A stretch of DNA of 64,000 nucleotides, taken from positions 517,001 to 581,000 of the forward strand of contig NZ_AMBZ01000004.1 in NCBI RefSeq assembly GCF_000293805.1. Direction: 5' to 3'. Numbering within the stretch: position 1 is the first letter of the stretch; each line of letters begins with the position of its first letter. Below are positions 49,444 to 58,891 of the stretch, piece after piece. The notes beneath the pieces were generated by a model, which worked only from the letters and a program-made list of their open reading frames with translations, did not search any database and was not told where the DNA came from. Source of the stretch: Paenibacillus alvei DSM 29 (GTDB taxonomy: Bacteria; Bacillota; Bacilli; Paenibacillales; Paenibacillaceae). A program made the position numbers and the translations under genes.

Positions 49444-49502
49444 TCATCGAAGAAATCATCGAAGAAATCATCGAAGAAATCATCGAAGAAATCATCGAAG
49501 AA
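49443..49502 (+). repeat. Five perfect tandem copies of a 12-bp repeat
   Basis: Unit atcatcgaagaa repeated at 49443, 49455, 49467, 49479 and 49491 without a single change, starting on the last base of the carB stop codon. The forward frames read SSKK, IIEE and NHRR repeats, all multiples of 3, but none belongs to a supported gene. A copy-number-variable slippage locus is the simplest reading. Confidence 0.97.
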
Positions 49503-49536
49503 ATAGACGAGTATCGTCTCACAATAGAAGCAAATT

Positions 49537-49560
49537 CGAGGAGGCCGCAAGGCCTCCTCG
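49537..49560 (+). other. Perfect intercistronic hairpin with GCAA tetraloop between carB and pyrF
   Basis: 10-bp arms cgaggaggcc / ggcctcctcg closing a gcaa tetraloop (GNRA type), 67 nt before pyrF. There is no T tract, so it is unlikely to terminate; an mRNA stability or processing site separating carAB from pyrFE is plausible. Confidence 0.7.
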
Positions 49561-49626
49561 GAGTATGAATAGGCAGTGGACGAAACATGGAGCCAAAGTA
49601 CGAAATAAATGCGAAGAGGTGTCAAG

Positions 49627-50367
49627 ATGAACAAGCGATGGAGCGAGGCACAAGCGGCGGGCAAAATTATGGTCGCACTGGATTATCCGAATGCAGACGC
49701 AGCAAAAGAACTGCTGCAGCAGCTGCAAGGAATCCCTTGTTATATGAAGGTAGGTATGCAGCTGTTCTATGCGGCTGGCCCAGCGTTTGTTCGCGAACTG
49801 AAGGATAATGGATATAAAGTGTTTCTCGATGTGAAAATGCATGATATCCCGAACACGGTCAAGGGTGGAGCGAACAGTATTACGAAGCTAGGCGTCGATA
49901 TGTTCAATGTCCATGCCGGAGGCGGAGCCACTATGATGTCGGCTGCTGTTGAAGGTGTTGAGGCAGCGCTGGCTGAATATCCGGAGCTGAAGCGTCCGGT
50001 TGTCATCGCGGTTACACAATTGACGAGCACCAACGATAAGGTCATGAATGAGGAGATTGGTATTGCTGGAAATGTAGCCGACACGGTTGTTCGCTATGCG
50101 AAGTTGACAAAGCAAGCAGGGCTTGATGGGGTTGTAGCATCCCCTCAGGAGGTAACGGCGATTAAGGCAGCCTGCGGCGAAGATTTCCAAACGATTACGC
50201 CGGGGATTCGCCCGGCTGGCAGTGCAATGGGAGATCAATCCCGTGTCATGACGCCTGGACAAGCATTTGAACAAGGAACGGATTATATTGTGGTCGGTCG
50301 CCCAATTACGGCCGCGCCGAATTCGCGCGAAGCAATTCTATCTATTATAAAGGAGCTATTAAACTAA
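49627..50367 (+). CDS. pyrF: Orotidine 5'-phosphate decarboxylase
   Basis: A 246-residue TIM-barrel enzyme making UMP from OMP. The catalytic [12 protein letters not shown] motif (Asp-Lys-Asp) and the C-terminal TPGIRPAGS and [10 protein letters not shown] phosphate-binding loops are intact. ATG 49627 follows gaagaggtg. Its stop overlaps the pyrE start by 1 nt. The B. subtilis genes pyrK and pyrD, normally between carB and pyrF, are absent. Confidence 0.96.
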   Translation: MNKRWSEAQAAGKIMVALDYPNADAAKELLQQLQGIPCYMKVGMQLFYAAGPAFVRELKDNGYKVFLDVKMHDIPNTVKGGANSITKLGVDMFNVHAGGGATMMSAAVEGVEAALAEYPELKRPVVIAVTQLTSTNDKVMNEEIGIAGNVADTVVRYAKLTKQAGLDGVVASPQEVTAIKAACGEDFQTITPGIRPAGSAMGDQSRVMTPGQAFEQGTDYIVVGRPITAAPNSREAILSIIKELLN

Positions 50368-51005
50368 TGACTACAACGAACCTGGAACGCACAATTGCAC
50401 AGCATCTGTTAACTATCCAAGCGGTAGCGCTTCGTCCGAATGAGCCTTTTACGTGGACATCCGGCATTAAATCCCCGATTTACTGCGACAATCGCTTAAC
50501 GATGTCCTATCCGGAGATTCGAAACGCCATTGCAGAAGGCTTTGCTTCCTTGGTGAAACAATATGCTCCTGATGCAGAAGTCATCGCAGGTACAGCTACA
50601 GCAGGCATTCCCCATGCTGCATGGGTGGCAGACAAGCTTGGCTTGCCAATGGCTTACATCCGCGACAAAGCAAAAGGTCATGGAAAGCAAAATCAAATTG
50701 AAGGGATCATCCGACCTGGTCAAAAGGTTGTTGTCATTGAGGACTTGATTTCCACTGGCGGCAGTTCTTTGAAGGCGGCGCTTGCAGTAAAGGAAGCGGG
50801 AGCTGAACCTTTGGCGGTATTGGCTATCTTCAGCTATCAACTGGAAAAAGCAACATCGGCCTTCGCAAAAGCGGGAATTCCGCTGCAGACGCTGTCAAAT
50901 TATTCGGCTCTTATTCAAACAGCGCTTGAGCAAGGTGTTATTGAGCCCGCGGATATGGATGTGCTGCAAGCATGGCGCCATGATCCAACAACATGGGGAA
51001 ACTAG
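50367..51005 (+). CDS. pyrE: Orotate phosphoribosyltransferase
   Basis: A 212-residue phosphoribosyltransferase that joins orotate and PRPP to OMP. Motifs: [19 protein letters not shown] near the N-terminus and the PRPP loop [14 protein letters not shown]. Starts within the pyrF stop (TAATG), so expression is coupled. It is the last gene of the operon. Confidence 0.96.
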   Translation: MTTTNLERTIAQHLLTIQAVALRPNEPFTWTSGIKSPIYCDNRLTMSYPEIRNAIAEGFASLVKQYAPDAEVIAGTATAGIPHAAWVADKLGLPMAYIRDKAKGHGKQNQIEGIIRPGQKVVVIEDLISTGGSSLKAALAVKEAGAEPLAVLAIFSYQLEKATSAFAKAGIPLQTLSNYSALIQTALEQGVIEPADMDVLQAWRHDPTTWGN

Positions 51006-51054
51006 AAAGATAACGAGTTTGATATCATTGTTAGCATATAAGACAGCATTTCTT

Positions 51055-51093
51055 AGAGACCTTTCCATCCCAAGTGAGAAGGTTTCTTTTTTT
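51055..51093 (+). terminator. Terminator of the pyr operon
   Basis: Stem agagacctt / aaggtttct (with a G-T pair) and a run of seven Ts (51087-51093), about 50 nt after pyrE. Confidence 0.75.
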
Positions 51094-51229
51094 AGAGCAG
51101 CATCCATAAATCGTCAAAATGCGCTTATAAAAGGAATCAAAAATTTTATCTTTTTTGCAGAAAAACGGTTAAGAACATTGTAACTTTTCACGCAAAACTT
51201 TCGTTTATACTTGAGGAGAGTTTGACGTC

Positions 51230-52101
51230 ATGTCCGAGAAAGGGGCAGATATAAGGATGAAATGGCTTCGCAAACGGAAGCAGACAGACCAGGTCGAGGC
51301 TAATGAGGCAACCCCAGATCTCGAAGTGCATAAGCAGGACGAGAATGTTGCGAATAATGAGGCGAAATACATAGACGACAAAAAACATCTTCTGAATGGC
51401 CTGCGCGCGCGGTTCCTGTCGCTGCAGATGAACCTATCCTCGAAGTTCGCGATGTGGAACGATCCTTCCAAGTGGGCAGTCAAAAGCTGCATGTCCTGAA
51501 AGGCATAAATATGGAAGTACATCCAGGGCAATTGGTTATGCTGAAGGGTCGATCCGGTTCAGGAAAAACGACCCTGCTTAATATGCTCGGAGGTCTGGAT
51601 TTGCCTACAAAAGGCGAGATTTACTTCCGAGGAGAGGAGCTCTCTTCTTGGAGCGACAACAAGCGTACCTATACGCGGCGCAATGATATCGGCTTCATAT
51701 TTCAGGCTTTTGCTTTAATGCCATTGTTATCTGCGTATGAGAATGTGGAACTGTCTCTTCGTATGGCGAACATTCCTCGTCATTTATGGAAGGAACGCGT
51801 TCAGCATTGCTTGGAATTGGTTGGTCTTGGAAAACGAATGAAGCACCGCCCGTTCGAAATGTCCGGCGGTGAGCAGCAGCGCGTTGCGATTGCAAAATCG
51901 ATTGCACATAAGCCGCTGCTGCTGCTCGCGGATGAGCCTACAGCAGAGCTTGATTCACAGATGGGTGCGCAGGTCATGGGAGTATTCCGGCAAATTATAC
52001 GCTCTGAACAGATCGCAATCTGCATGACAACCCACGATCCTACAATTTTGGAGGTAGCTGATCATGTTTATGAAATGGTCGACGGAAAATTCATCTCGTA
52101 A
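51230..52101 (+). CDS. ABC transporter ATP-binding protein (MacB/LolD type), apparent frameshift
   Basis: ATG 51230 with gaggag at 51213-51218 opens a charged 50-residue N-terminal extension ending in KYIDDKK. The ATPase proper is in another frame: EPILEVRDVERSFQVGSQK, Walker A GRSGSGKTTLLN, signature MSGGEQQRVAIAKS, Walker B LLLLADEPTAELD. Adding one A to the A6 run at 51380-51385 joins the two as DDKKTSSEWPARAVPVAADE, giving 290 residues. Starting instead at an internal codon near 51454 would cut off the first strand of the ATPase fold and has no ribosome site. It is the first gene of a five-gene cluster and would drive the FtsX-type permease. Confidence 0.85.
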
Positions 52102-53176
52102 TGGTGCAGATAAAAGGAAGAAATGGCGTCGATCGGCGCTAATCCTTATGTGCGGGGTTATGATGCTTACATCCGCATGTTCTTTGCTTCCTGATGAAGA
52201 ACAGGAAGAGACGCTGCCGACAATTACGCCGCCAGCAATATCGAAAAAGCCAGAATATGAAGTTATGAAGGGTGAATGGATTTCTGATGTCAAGACTACA
52301 GGCAAAGTAATGTCGGAACAGGAAGAGACGTTCTTCTTCACCTTGGACAATAAGCCAATTAAGGATGTACTGGTCAAGAACGGAGACAACGTTAAGGCTG
52401 GTCAGGTACTGGCAGTGCTTGATGTTGAGGAAATGCAAAGGGATCTGCGTGCAAAGCGGAGAGAACTTCGCAAGCTGGAAGTGAAGATGAAGGAAACGCT
52501 ACGCCAGAAGGATGAGATGGATCCAATTCAGTACGAAGATGAGCAAAATGCATACGAAGAGGCCCTTGAAAAGATTGCCGAAGTTGAAAACGATATTGCC
52601 AAAGGGTCGGTTACAGCTCCATTTGCTGGAACGGTCGTTAATGTCGCTGCGAAGAAAGGGAAAATGACAAAAAAATATGATCCTGTCGCAACCATCGCCA
52701 ATACATCTCGACTCGTTGTGACTGTGGATGTACCGAAGGATGATTTGAAGAAAATTTCCCCTGGCATGGAGGTTGAATTAAGCATAAATTCGACAGGCAA
52801 AATCATAAAAGGAAAGGTTAAGGCGCTGCCTGCTCCTACATCGGACAAGGACAACGGGAATAACAACATTCCTGGCGAAGGCAACATGCCTGAACAGGAT
52901 CGCATTGATAAATATGTAACCGTGTCGCTATCAGATAAGCTTCCTTCAACAGTGAACCGCGGCTCCATGCTTGGCGCTACTATAATTACGAAAAAACGCA
53001 GTAATGTTGTCTATATTCCGCCATCTGCGCTGCGAACACTTGGTGCTAGAACCTATGTACAGGTCGTTGATGAGAATGGTAAGCGCGAGGTTGACGTTGA
53101 GATAGGCGAGCAGGATGCTACAAGAGTTGAGATTAAAAAAGGACTTGAGCCTGGACAGAAAGTAGTGGGTCGCTAA
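52064..53176 (+). CDS. Membrane-fusion (HlyD/MacA-like) lipoprotein
   Basis: A 370-residue predicted lipoprotein: basic N-terminus, hydrophobic segment (about 24-38) and LTSAC with Cys39. It has the RND/MacA-type adaptor layout: a barrel-sandwich/lipoyl half (KDVLVKNGDNVKAGQVLAVL), a coiled-coil hairpin (about 130-180), the other half (GSVTAPFAGTVVNVAAKKGK), and a beta-barrel (VTVDVPKDDLKKISPGMEVE). ATG 52064 has ggaggt at 52050-52055 and overlaps the ATPase gene end by 38 nt. In Gram-positives such adaptors pair with FtsX-type exporters. Confidence 0.88.
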   Translation: MFMKWSTENSSRNGADKRKKWRRSALILMCGVMMLTSACSLLPDEEQEETLPTITPPAISKKPEYEVMKGEWISDVKTTGKVMSEQEETFFFTLDNKPIKDVLVKNGDNVKAGQVLAVLDVEEMQRDLRAKRRELRKLEVKMKETLRQKDEMDPIQYEDEQNAYEEALEKIAEVENDIAKGSVTAPFAGTVVNVAAKKGKMTKKYDPVATIANTSRLVVTVDVPKDDLKKISPGMEVELSINSTGKIIKGKVKALPAPTSDKDNGNNNIPGEGNMPEQDRIDKYVTVSLSDKLPSTVNRGSMLGATIITKKRSNVVYIPPSALRTLGARTYVQVVDENGKREVDVEIGEQDATRVEIKKGLEPGQKVVGR

Positions 53177-56037
53177 TGGGCATTCCTTTGTTGCGGTTTC
53201 TATACCGGAAAATGTGGAATACTCGCTGGCTGACACTCAGCACATTGCTAGGACTCATTGTGGCTGTATCTTTTACAGTCAGTATTCCCATGTATGCTGA
53301 TGGCGCGCTGAAGCGGGTCGTATCTAAGACACTTCAGGACAATAGTGAATCCATGCCTGCCGGCTCATTGTCAATCAAATACCAAGCAACAGGCGGAACC
53401 AAAACGGATCCAAAGGACTTAAAGGAAGTTGATCGATACATACGTGAGGATGTGAAGGCGCAGGTTGGGTTTCCAGCCCAAATCTTTGTGAACGCGCGTT
53501 CACTCCGAGGAACAGAGGTCTATCCCGTTGATCCGAGCAAGGTAGATGCCAGCCGTGTTCGGACGATGACATTAGGCTCTTTGACAGATTTGAACGATCG
53601 AGTAGAATGGACACTCGGCAAGGAATATGGAGATGGCGAGCAGAATGGGGCTTTGCAGGTAGTTATGATGGAAGAAGCCATGTATCGCAATGATCTCCAT
53701 ATCGGCGACGAGCTTGAATATCCGGTCAGTGGCACGGATACCGTGTTGAAGGTAAAGCTGGTAGGCACATTCAAGCCGAAGGATGAAGCGAGTGCTTATT
53801 GGTTCCAAGGCTTGGAAGGAATGATGAACTCGTTGCTCGTCACACCGGCAACCTTCGATCAATTGATGGAGCAGAAGAAGCTGCCGATTTCCGTATCCAG
53901 CTGGTATTATGCGTTCGATTTGCGAGAGGTGAAGACAAGTCAGCTATCTTCACTGAGCTCTATGCTGGATCGCCTTAATATTGATTTGTACCAGAAGTTG
54001 AAGGGGACGCAAGTAGAGATTTCCTTCGCAAAAGTATTGAATGAGTTCCGCAGTCAAAGTGTGCAGCTGCAAATGATGCTGTTTACGTTAGCTGCGCCCA
54101 TGATCGCGATGGTATTCTATTATATTGCGATGAATGCGAGTCAATCCTTGGAGAAGCAGCAGAGCGATATTGCGGTGCTGCGAAGCCGCGGAGCAAGTAC
54201 GAGGCAAATTATTTGGCTTTATTTATTGGAAGGAATCATTCTGGGATTACTGGCCTTGGCACTGGCCCCGATATTCGGCTGGTTCATGGCGAAGTCAATT
54301 GGCTCGGCGAACGGCTTCCTGGAGTTCGTAAATCGGAAGTCCATTCCAGTAGGATTTACTACAGATGCTGTGATTTTCGGTGCAGTAGCAGTAATCATTG
54401 CCTTGTTCGCTAGTATTATTCCAGCAGTTGTCTTCGCTCGTTCTTCTATCGTGAATTTGAAGCAGAAGATGGCACGATCAGACCGCAAGCCTGTGTGGCA
54501 GCGCTGGTTCCTCGATGTACTGCTGCTGGCCTTGGTTGGGTATGGCTATTACATGCTGAATGAAAGGCAGCTGCTGACATTCCAATCTGGAATAAGCTCT
54601 GATCAATTGCAGGTACAGCCGTTCCTCTTCTTTGTACCAGCACTTGCTATTTTTGCATGCGGCCTGTTCTTTTTGCGTCTGTTCCCGCTTATTCTTAAAA
54701 TCGTACAGTGGGTTGGCGGGAAGCTGCTGCCAGTTCCGCTGTATTTGACGCTGACACAGCTGTCTCGTTCTGCCAAGACGTATTATCCGCTGATGATTCT
54801 GCTTATTCTTACACTCGGCTTAGGGGTATATAATGCCTCTGCTGCCCGTACCATCGACATTAACTCGACAGAGCGCACCTTGTATAAGTATGGTACGGAT
54901 GTCGTTATGCAAACTGTATGGGACTCTGAGCAGGAAATCATTCGGGATAAGAATAATGGCAAAGGGAATAACGGCGGCGGTGGAGGCGGCAACCCAGGGC
55001 AAGGCGGTGGCAACCAGCCACCTAAAGCAGGAAAGACCATATATACAGAGCCACCGTTTGAGTTATTCCGAAAAATGCCGGGTGTTGAGGCGGCAGCACG
55101 CGTATTGAAAACGAAGGGGAATGTCATTATTTCCGGACGCTCCATCGGTCAAGGTGAAATTATGGGGATCGACAATGTCGACTTCTCCAAAGTTGCTTGG
55201 TTCCGCAAGGATTTGTTCCCAACCCATCCGTTCCGTTATTTGGATGCACTCGGAAAATATACGGAATCTGCTGTTATTATACCGAGCAATGTAGCGAAGC
55301 AATATCAATTGAAGGAAGGCGACACCATCTCTATCGGATTTGGCGAGCAGATGGTTGAATTCGTAATTGTTGGGGTATTGCCTTATTGGCCAAGTATGTA
55401 TCCCGATGAGAAGCCGTTCTTTATTGCGAACTTAGATTATATTTATGATCAAGTGCCAATAACACCATACGAAGTTTGGTTGAAAATGAAGGACAAAGCA
55501 CAGCTAGGGCCAGTTATAACGGAATTGCAGAAGAAGGGCATTGAAATCTTCAGTGTGACGGATGTACGAAGCGAGCTTGCGACTCAGAGCAAGCACCCGA
55601 CGAGAGGCGGAGTATTTGGCATTCTGAGTATGGGCTTCTTGATTTCCGTCATCATCTCCTTAATTGGATATTTGTTGTTCTGGTTCTTTAACTTGACGAG
55701 ACGTGTGCTCCAGTTCGGTATTTTACGGGCAATGGGCTTGTCGCGCAGACAGCTGACCGGTATGCTTCTGTTGGAACAGCTATTTACGGCGGGGCTGTCC
55801 ATCGTGTTCGGTATTTTGCTTGGCAAGCTGGCGAGCCGCTTATTCCTGCCATTCCTGCAAACAGCAGAAAGTTCGAAGATGCAGGTTCCGCCATTCCGGA
55901 TTGTATTTGAATCACGAGATACGATTCAGCTGTACATCGTCGTTGGCGTGATGATCTTTACTGGCGCGACGCTGTTATTTATGCATATTCGTCGTCTACG
56001 CGTCCATCAAGCCGTGAAGATGGGAGAGGAGCGTTAA
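53176..56037 (+). CDS. FtsX-domain ABC permease (MacB-like), large
   Basis: A 953-residue membrane protein. One N-terminal helix (about 17-38) is followed by a large extracytoplasmic domain (to about 295). The first FtsX unit (about 300-440) contains DIAVLRSRGASTRQIIWLYL; more helices lie near 450-560. A second extracytoplasmic domain carries an unusual Gly-rich stretch (around 55955-minus 940 nt, i.e. about 54960-55020). The last FtsX unit (about 815-935) has FGILRAMGLSRRQLTGMLLL. The two FtsX units make it one complete permease. Starts in the TAATG that ends the adaptor gene and ends 3 nt before the second ATPase. Confidence 0.9.
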   Translation: MGIPLLRFLYRKMWNTRWLTLSTLLGLIVAVSFTVSIPMYADGALKRVVSKTLQDNSESMPAGSLSIKYQATGGTKTDPKDLKEVDRYIREDVKAQVGFPAQIFVNARSLRGTEVYPVDPSKVDASRVRTMTLGSLTDLNDRVEWTLGKEYGDGEQNGALQVVMMEEAMYRNDLHIGDELEYPVSGTDTVLKVKLVGTFKPKDEASAYWFQGLEGMMNSLLVTPATFDQLMEQKKLPISVSSWYYAFDLREVKTSQLSSLSSMLDRLNIDLYQKLKGTQVEISFAKVLNEFRSQSVQLQMMLFTLAAPMIAMVFYYIAMNASQSLEKQQSDIAVLRSRGASTRQIIWLYLLEGIILGLLALALAPIFGWFMAKSIGSANGFLEFVNRKSIPVGFTTDAVIFGAVAVIIALFASIIPAVVFARSSIVNLKQKMARSDRKPVWQRWFLDVLLLALVGYGYYMLNERQLLTFQSGISSDQLQVQPFLFFVPALAIFACGLFFLRLFPLILKIVQWVGGKLLPVPLYLTLTQLSRSAKTYYPLMILLILTLGLGVYNASAARTIDINSTERTLYKYGTDVVMQTVWDSEQEIIRDKNNGKGNNGGGGGGNPGQGGGNQPPKAGKTIYTEPPFELFRKMPGVEAAARVLKTKGNVIISGRSIGQGEIMGIDNVDFSKVAWFRKDLFPTHPFRYLDALGKYTESAVIIPSNVAKQYQLKEGDTISIGFGEQMVEFVIVGVLPYWPSMYPDEKPFFIANLDYIYDQVPITPYEVWLKMKDKAQLGPVITELQKKGIEIFSVTDVRSELATQSKHPTRGGVFGILSMGFLISVIISLIGYLLFWFFNLTRRVLQFGILRAMGLSRRQLTGMLLLEQLFTAGLSIVFGILLGKLASRLFLPFLQTAESSKMQVPPFRIVFESRDTIQLYIVVGVMIFTGATLLFMHIRRLRVHQAVKMGEER

Positions 56038-56040
56038 TCG

Positions 56041-56913
56041 ATGATACATTGTGAAGGGCTAGTCAAAATCTTCAAAACAGATGACATTGAAGTAGTTGCA
56101 CTACAGGGATTGAACTTATCAGTAAAGCAAGGTGAGCTGATGGCGATTATCGGCAACAGCGGCAGTGGTAAATCAACGCTTCTGAACATTCTCGGCGGAC
56201 TGGATCGTCCATCTGCCGGATCCGTTCAGGTTGGCAAGTGGGATTTGCTCAAAATAACAGATAAAGAGCTTGTCGAGTATAAGCGGGACACAGTTGGATT
56301 TATCTGGCAGAACAATGCTCGCAACCTGCTGCCTTACCTTACTGCACTGGAAAATGTAGAAGTGCCAATGATGCTGGCTGGCAAAATGGATCGCAAATAT
56401 GCGAAGGAACTGCTGGAATGGGTTGGCCTCAGTCATCGAATGAATAATAAGCTTCATCAGTTGTCCGGCGGCGAGCAGCAGCGTGTTGCAATTGCGATAT
56501 CGCTTGCGAACCGTCCGCAGATGCTGCTTGCTGACGAACCAACCGGATCTGTGGATACGCAGACCTCGGATATGATCATGAATATTTTCCGGCGGATGAG
56601 CACGGAATTAGGAGTCACAGTCGTAATCGTTACCCATGACCTATCGCTTGCGGGGAAGGTGGATCGTGTTGTTGCGATACGTGATGGCTTAACCAGCACA
56701 GAATTCATCAAGCGTAATCCGAATTTGGCCGCTGGAGGTGAGGAAGGATTCGGGCTTCAGGATCACCATGAGGCCTATGTGGTAGTCGATCGTGTCGGCC
56801 GATTGCAAGTGCCGAAGGAGTATTTGGAAGCTCTCGATATTCATGACAAAGCATCGATGGAATTAGACGGAGATAAAATTATTATCCGCACACCTAAGGA
56901 ATTGGAGGAGTAA
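56041..56913 (+). CDS. ABC transporter ATP-binding protein with C-terminal AbrB/SpoVT-like segment
   Basis: A 290-residue protein. Residues 1-225 are a MacB/LolD-type ATPase: Walker A GNSGSGKSTLLN, signature LSGGEQQRVAIAIS, Walker B MLLADEPTGSVD, and H-loop TVVIVTHD. After a short linker the C-terminal about 45 residues read VVVDRVGRLQVPKEYLEALD then KASMELDGDKIIIRTP. This is the pattern of an AbrB/SpoVT swapped-hairpin domain (GRI-VPK-hR--L-I--G----h-h-----I-hR). Such an appendage is unusual for an ABC ATPase; it may dimerise or bind DNA. The gene is 3 nt after the permease and 4 nt before the lipoprotein gene. Confidence 0.88.
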   Translation: MIHCEGLVKIFKTDDIEVVALQGLNLSVKQGELMAIIGNSGSGKSTLLNILGGLDRPSAGSVQVGKWDLLKITDKELVEYKRDTVGFIWQNNARNLLPYLTALENVEVPMMLAGKMDRKYAKELLEWVGLSHRMNNKLHQLSGGEQQRVAIAISLANRPQMLLADEPTGSVDTQTSDMIMNIFRRMSTELGVTVVIVTHDLSLAGKVDRVVAIRDGLTSTEFIKRNPNLAAGGEEGFGLQDHHEAYVVVDRVGRLQVPKEYLEALDIHDKASMELDGDKIIIRTPKELEE

Positions 56914-56917
56914 CCAG

Positions 56918-58389
56918 ATGAAAAAAACTGGGTACGTAAATTATTAACGGTTACATTGGCAATGACGATGATTATTCCAATGTTGGCTGCATGTACGAAT
57001 AAGGATGAGGTTGTACCAGGACAAGAGCGAGTATTGCGTATTGGCATGCAGTACGGCGGATATGATGATACCTATTTCCGTCAGCAATGGACCGATACAT
57101 TTGAGATTACACATAAAGGAATCCGCATTGAGCTTGTTCCAGCCATTGACGGATCGGATATGCGGTATGATAACTCAGGCGATCCGAAGAAACAGCCTGA
57201 CCGCTATGAAGCCATGAAGAAGCTGTTAAATTCCGCTAACCCGGTTGATATTGTTGTGACGGATTCATTCCAGTTCCGCAAGCTTGTTGAAGAAGGAATG
57301 CTGAAGCAGCTCGATCCTCTCGTACAGAAAGATAAAATTGATTTGTCCGATTTTGTTCCGACGGTAATCGACGGACTGAAGACGATGGGAGACAACAATT
57401 TATATGGTCTTTCACCTACTTTCTCATCCAGCGCGCTGTTCTTCAACAAAAAAATGTTCAGTGATGCAGGCATTGCTCCTCCAACTGATAATATGACATG
57501 GGATCAAGTGTTTACACTTGCTGCTAACCTTTCGAAGGGCGATGGAGCAGATCGGAAATACGGCTTCAGCTTCAACCGTTACAACGGATCTGACGTGTTC
57601 GACGACATGTTGAACTACTATGTATCCCCACTTAATCTCCGTATGTTCGATGACAAGGGAGAGAAGATGACGGTAAATACACCGCAGTGGGAGAAAGTAT
57701 GGACAACGGTGAGTGATCTGGCCATCAAAAAAACCATTCCAACGGGCAACAGCAATAATGAAATGACAGGTCAAGCACCAGAGAATGAAAATCCATTCAG
57801 CCACGATAACTTCTTGTCAGGCAAGGTTGCAATGGCTATTAGCGATTACAATTACATTAATACCGAATTGGCTGATGCCATGAAGAATGCAGATAAAATC
57901 AAAGGCTTCAAGAAGTTTGATTGGGATGTCGTGACGCTGCCTTCACATCCCGAAGCTCCAGGCGTATCTGGCGGCTCGCAGTTATATAATATTTTTTCTA
58001 TCAACCAAAAAGCAGCCAACCCAGATGATGCATGGGAATTTATCAAATTCATTAATAGTGAAGACTGGGCGAAGCTTCGTTCCCGCAGCAGTTGGGAAAT
58101 GGTGTCCCGTCAGCAATACATCAAGCCAAAGGACGGTACGAATATAAATATTAGCGCATTCTATAAAACGAAGCCGGTACCTCCAACAAAGACAGATATG
58201 GATAAGCTCATGGGAGACGGAAACTTGTGGCAGATTAATCAAATTGCCTCTGAACTGATGAAGCAAGTGATTGATAAGAAGAAATCTGTATCTGAAGCCT
58301 TGAAGGAATGGGAGACGAAAGGAAATCAGCTTCTCCTCCAGGCGAAGAACGGTGGAGGAACCCCTCCTGGCAACGTATATCACGATTAA
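56918..58389 (+). CDS. Extracellular solute-binding lipoprotein (family 1), apparent frameshift in the signal peptide
   Basis: The mature part is a family 1 (sugar-type) solute-binding protein: VLRIGMQYGGYDDTYFRQQW, PVDIVVTDSFQFRKLVEEG, ALFFNKKMFSDAGI with PPTDNMTWDQ, and VSGGSQLYNIFSINQKAANP. At ATG 56918 the frame ends after nine codons. One extra A in the A7 run (56921-56927) gives MKKNWVRKLLTVTLAMTMII then PMLAAC, a textbook lipoprotein signal (Cys26) and 490 residues. A TTG at 56956 in the body frame would lose the basic n-region. No sugar permease genes accompany it; it is 4 nt from the second ATPase gene, so it probably works with the exporter-type complex. Confidence 0.88.
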
Positions 58390-58405
58390 GAGAGCAGGAT
58401 AAAGG

Positions 58406-58452
58406 AAGAATCGGCATATTCCAGTCAATGGGAGATCGCCGATTCTTTTTTG
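58406..58452 (+). terminator. Terminator of the ABC cluster
   Basis: Stem gaatcggc / gccgattc (58408-58415 / 58438-58445) followed by ttttttgt. Confidence 0.85.
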
Positions 58453-58514
58453 TATAAATGGGAATAGTAGAAGAGACAAAAGTGTGTTGAAAGTTGGAAC
58501 AAAGGGGTGTTCAT

Positions 58515-58679
58515 GTGCATTGGGTATATTGGGGCAAATTGTTTGATTCTAAGTTTCAAGCGCGCTGCATGCAGCAGCGTCTCGAACATGATGCATGGAT
58601 TTATGGCTATGATGTATTGAAAGAGATTGAAGTATTTCGATCGAGAAGAGGGAAGTATGGGGTAAGGTTTCTTCGCTGA
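58515..58679 (+). CDS. Small basic protein of unknown function
   Basis: A 54-residue protein beginning MHWVYWGKLFDSKFQARCMQ and ending RRGKYGVRFLR; aromatic and Arg/Lys-rich. GTG 58515 is chosen because aaaggggtg is 6 nt upstream; the frame is open back to TTG 58494. I do not recognise a family. It is a single gene between a terminator and the tRNA promoter. Confidence 0.55.
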   Translation: MHWVYWGKLFDSKFQARCMQQRLEHDAWIYGYDVLKEIEVFRSRRGKYGVRFLR

Positions 58680-58718
58680 CCATCATGTATAATAATTTTA
58701 ATCTTTTTTATTTTCCTC

Positions 58719-58748
58719 TTGACTGAACACGTGCACCTATTGTATAGT
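58719..58748 (+). promoter_or_regulatory. Promoter of the tRNA-fMet / tRNA-Ile2 pair
   Basis: ttgact (58719-58724), 18-bp spacer, tatagt (58743-58748), ending 42 nt before the first tRNA. Confidence 0.75.
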
Positions 58749-58790
58749 AATACTTGTCGCTGCTGAAGAAGTTCAGTTGTCGCAACATAT

Positions 58791-58867
<77 letters not shown>

Positions 58868-58891
58868 AACTTCATGAAATTGCAATGGTGA

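Noticed and set aside
49443..49502. CRISPR-like array
   Set aside because: Direct tandem copies without spacers; no cas genes.
49430..49630. Repetitive frames (NHRR, IIEE or FFDD repeats) across the tandem repeat as a novel repeat protein
   Set aside because: They arise only from the 12-bp repeat, have no ribosome site and overlap the end of carB and the pyrF leader.
51454..52101. ABC ATPase starting at an internal codon
   Set aside because: It would lack the first conserved strand (EPILEVRDV) and has no ribosome site; a single-base repair joins it to the upstream start.
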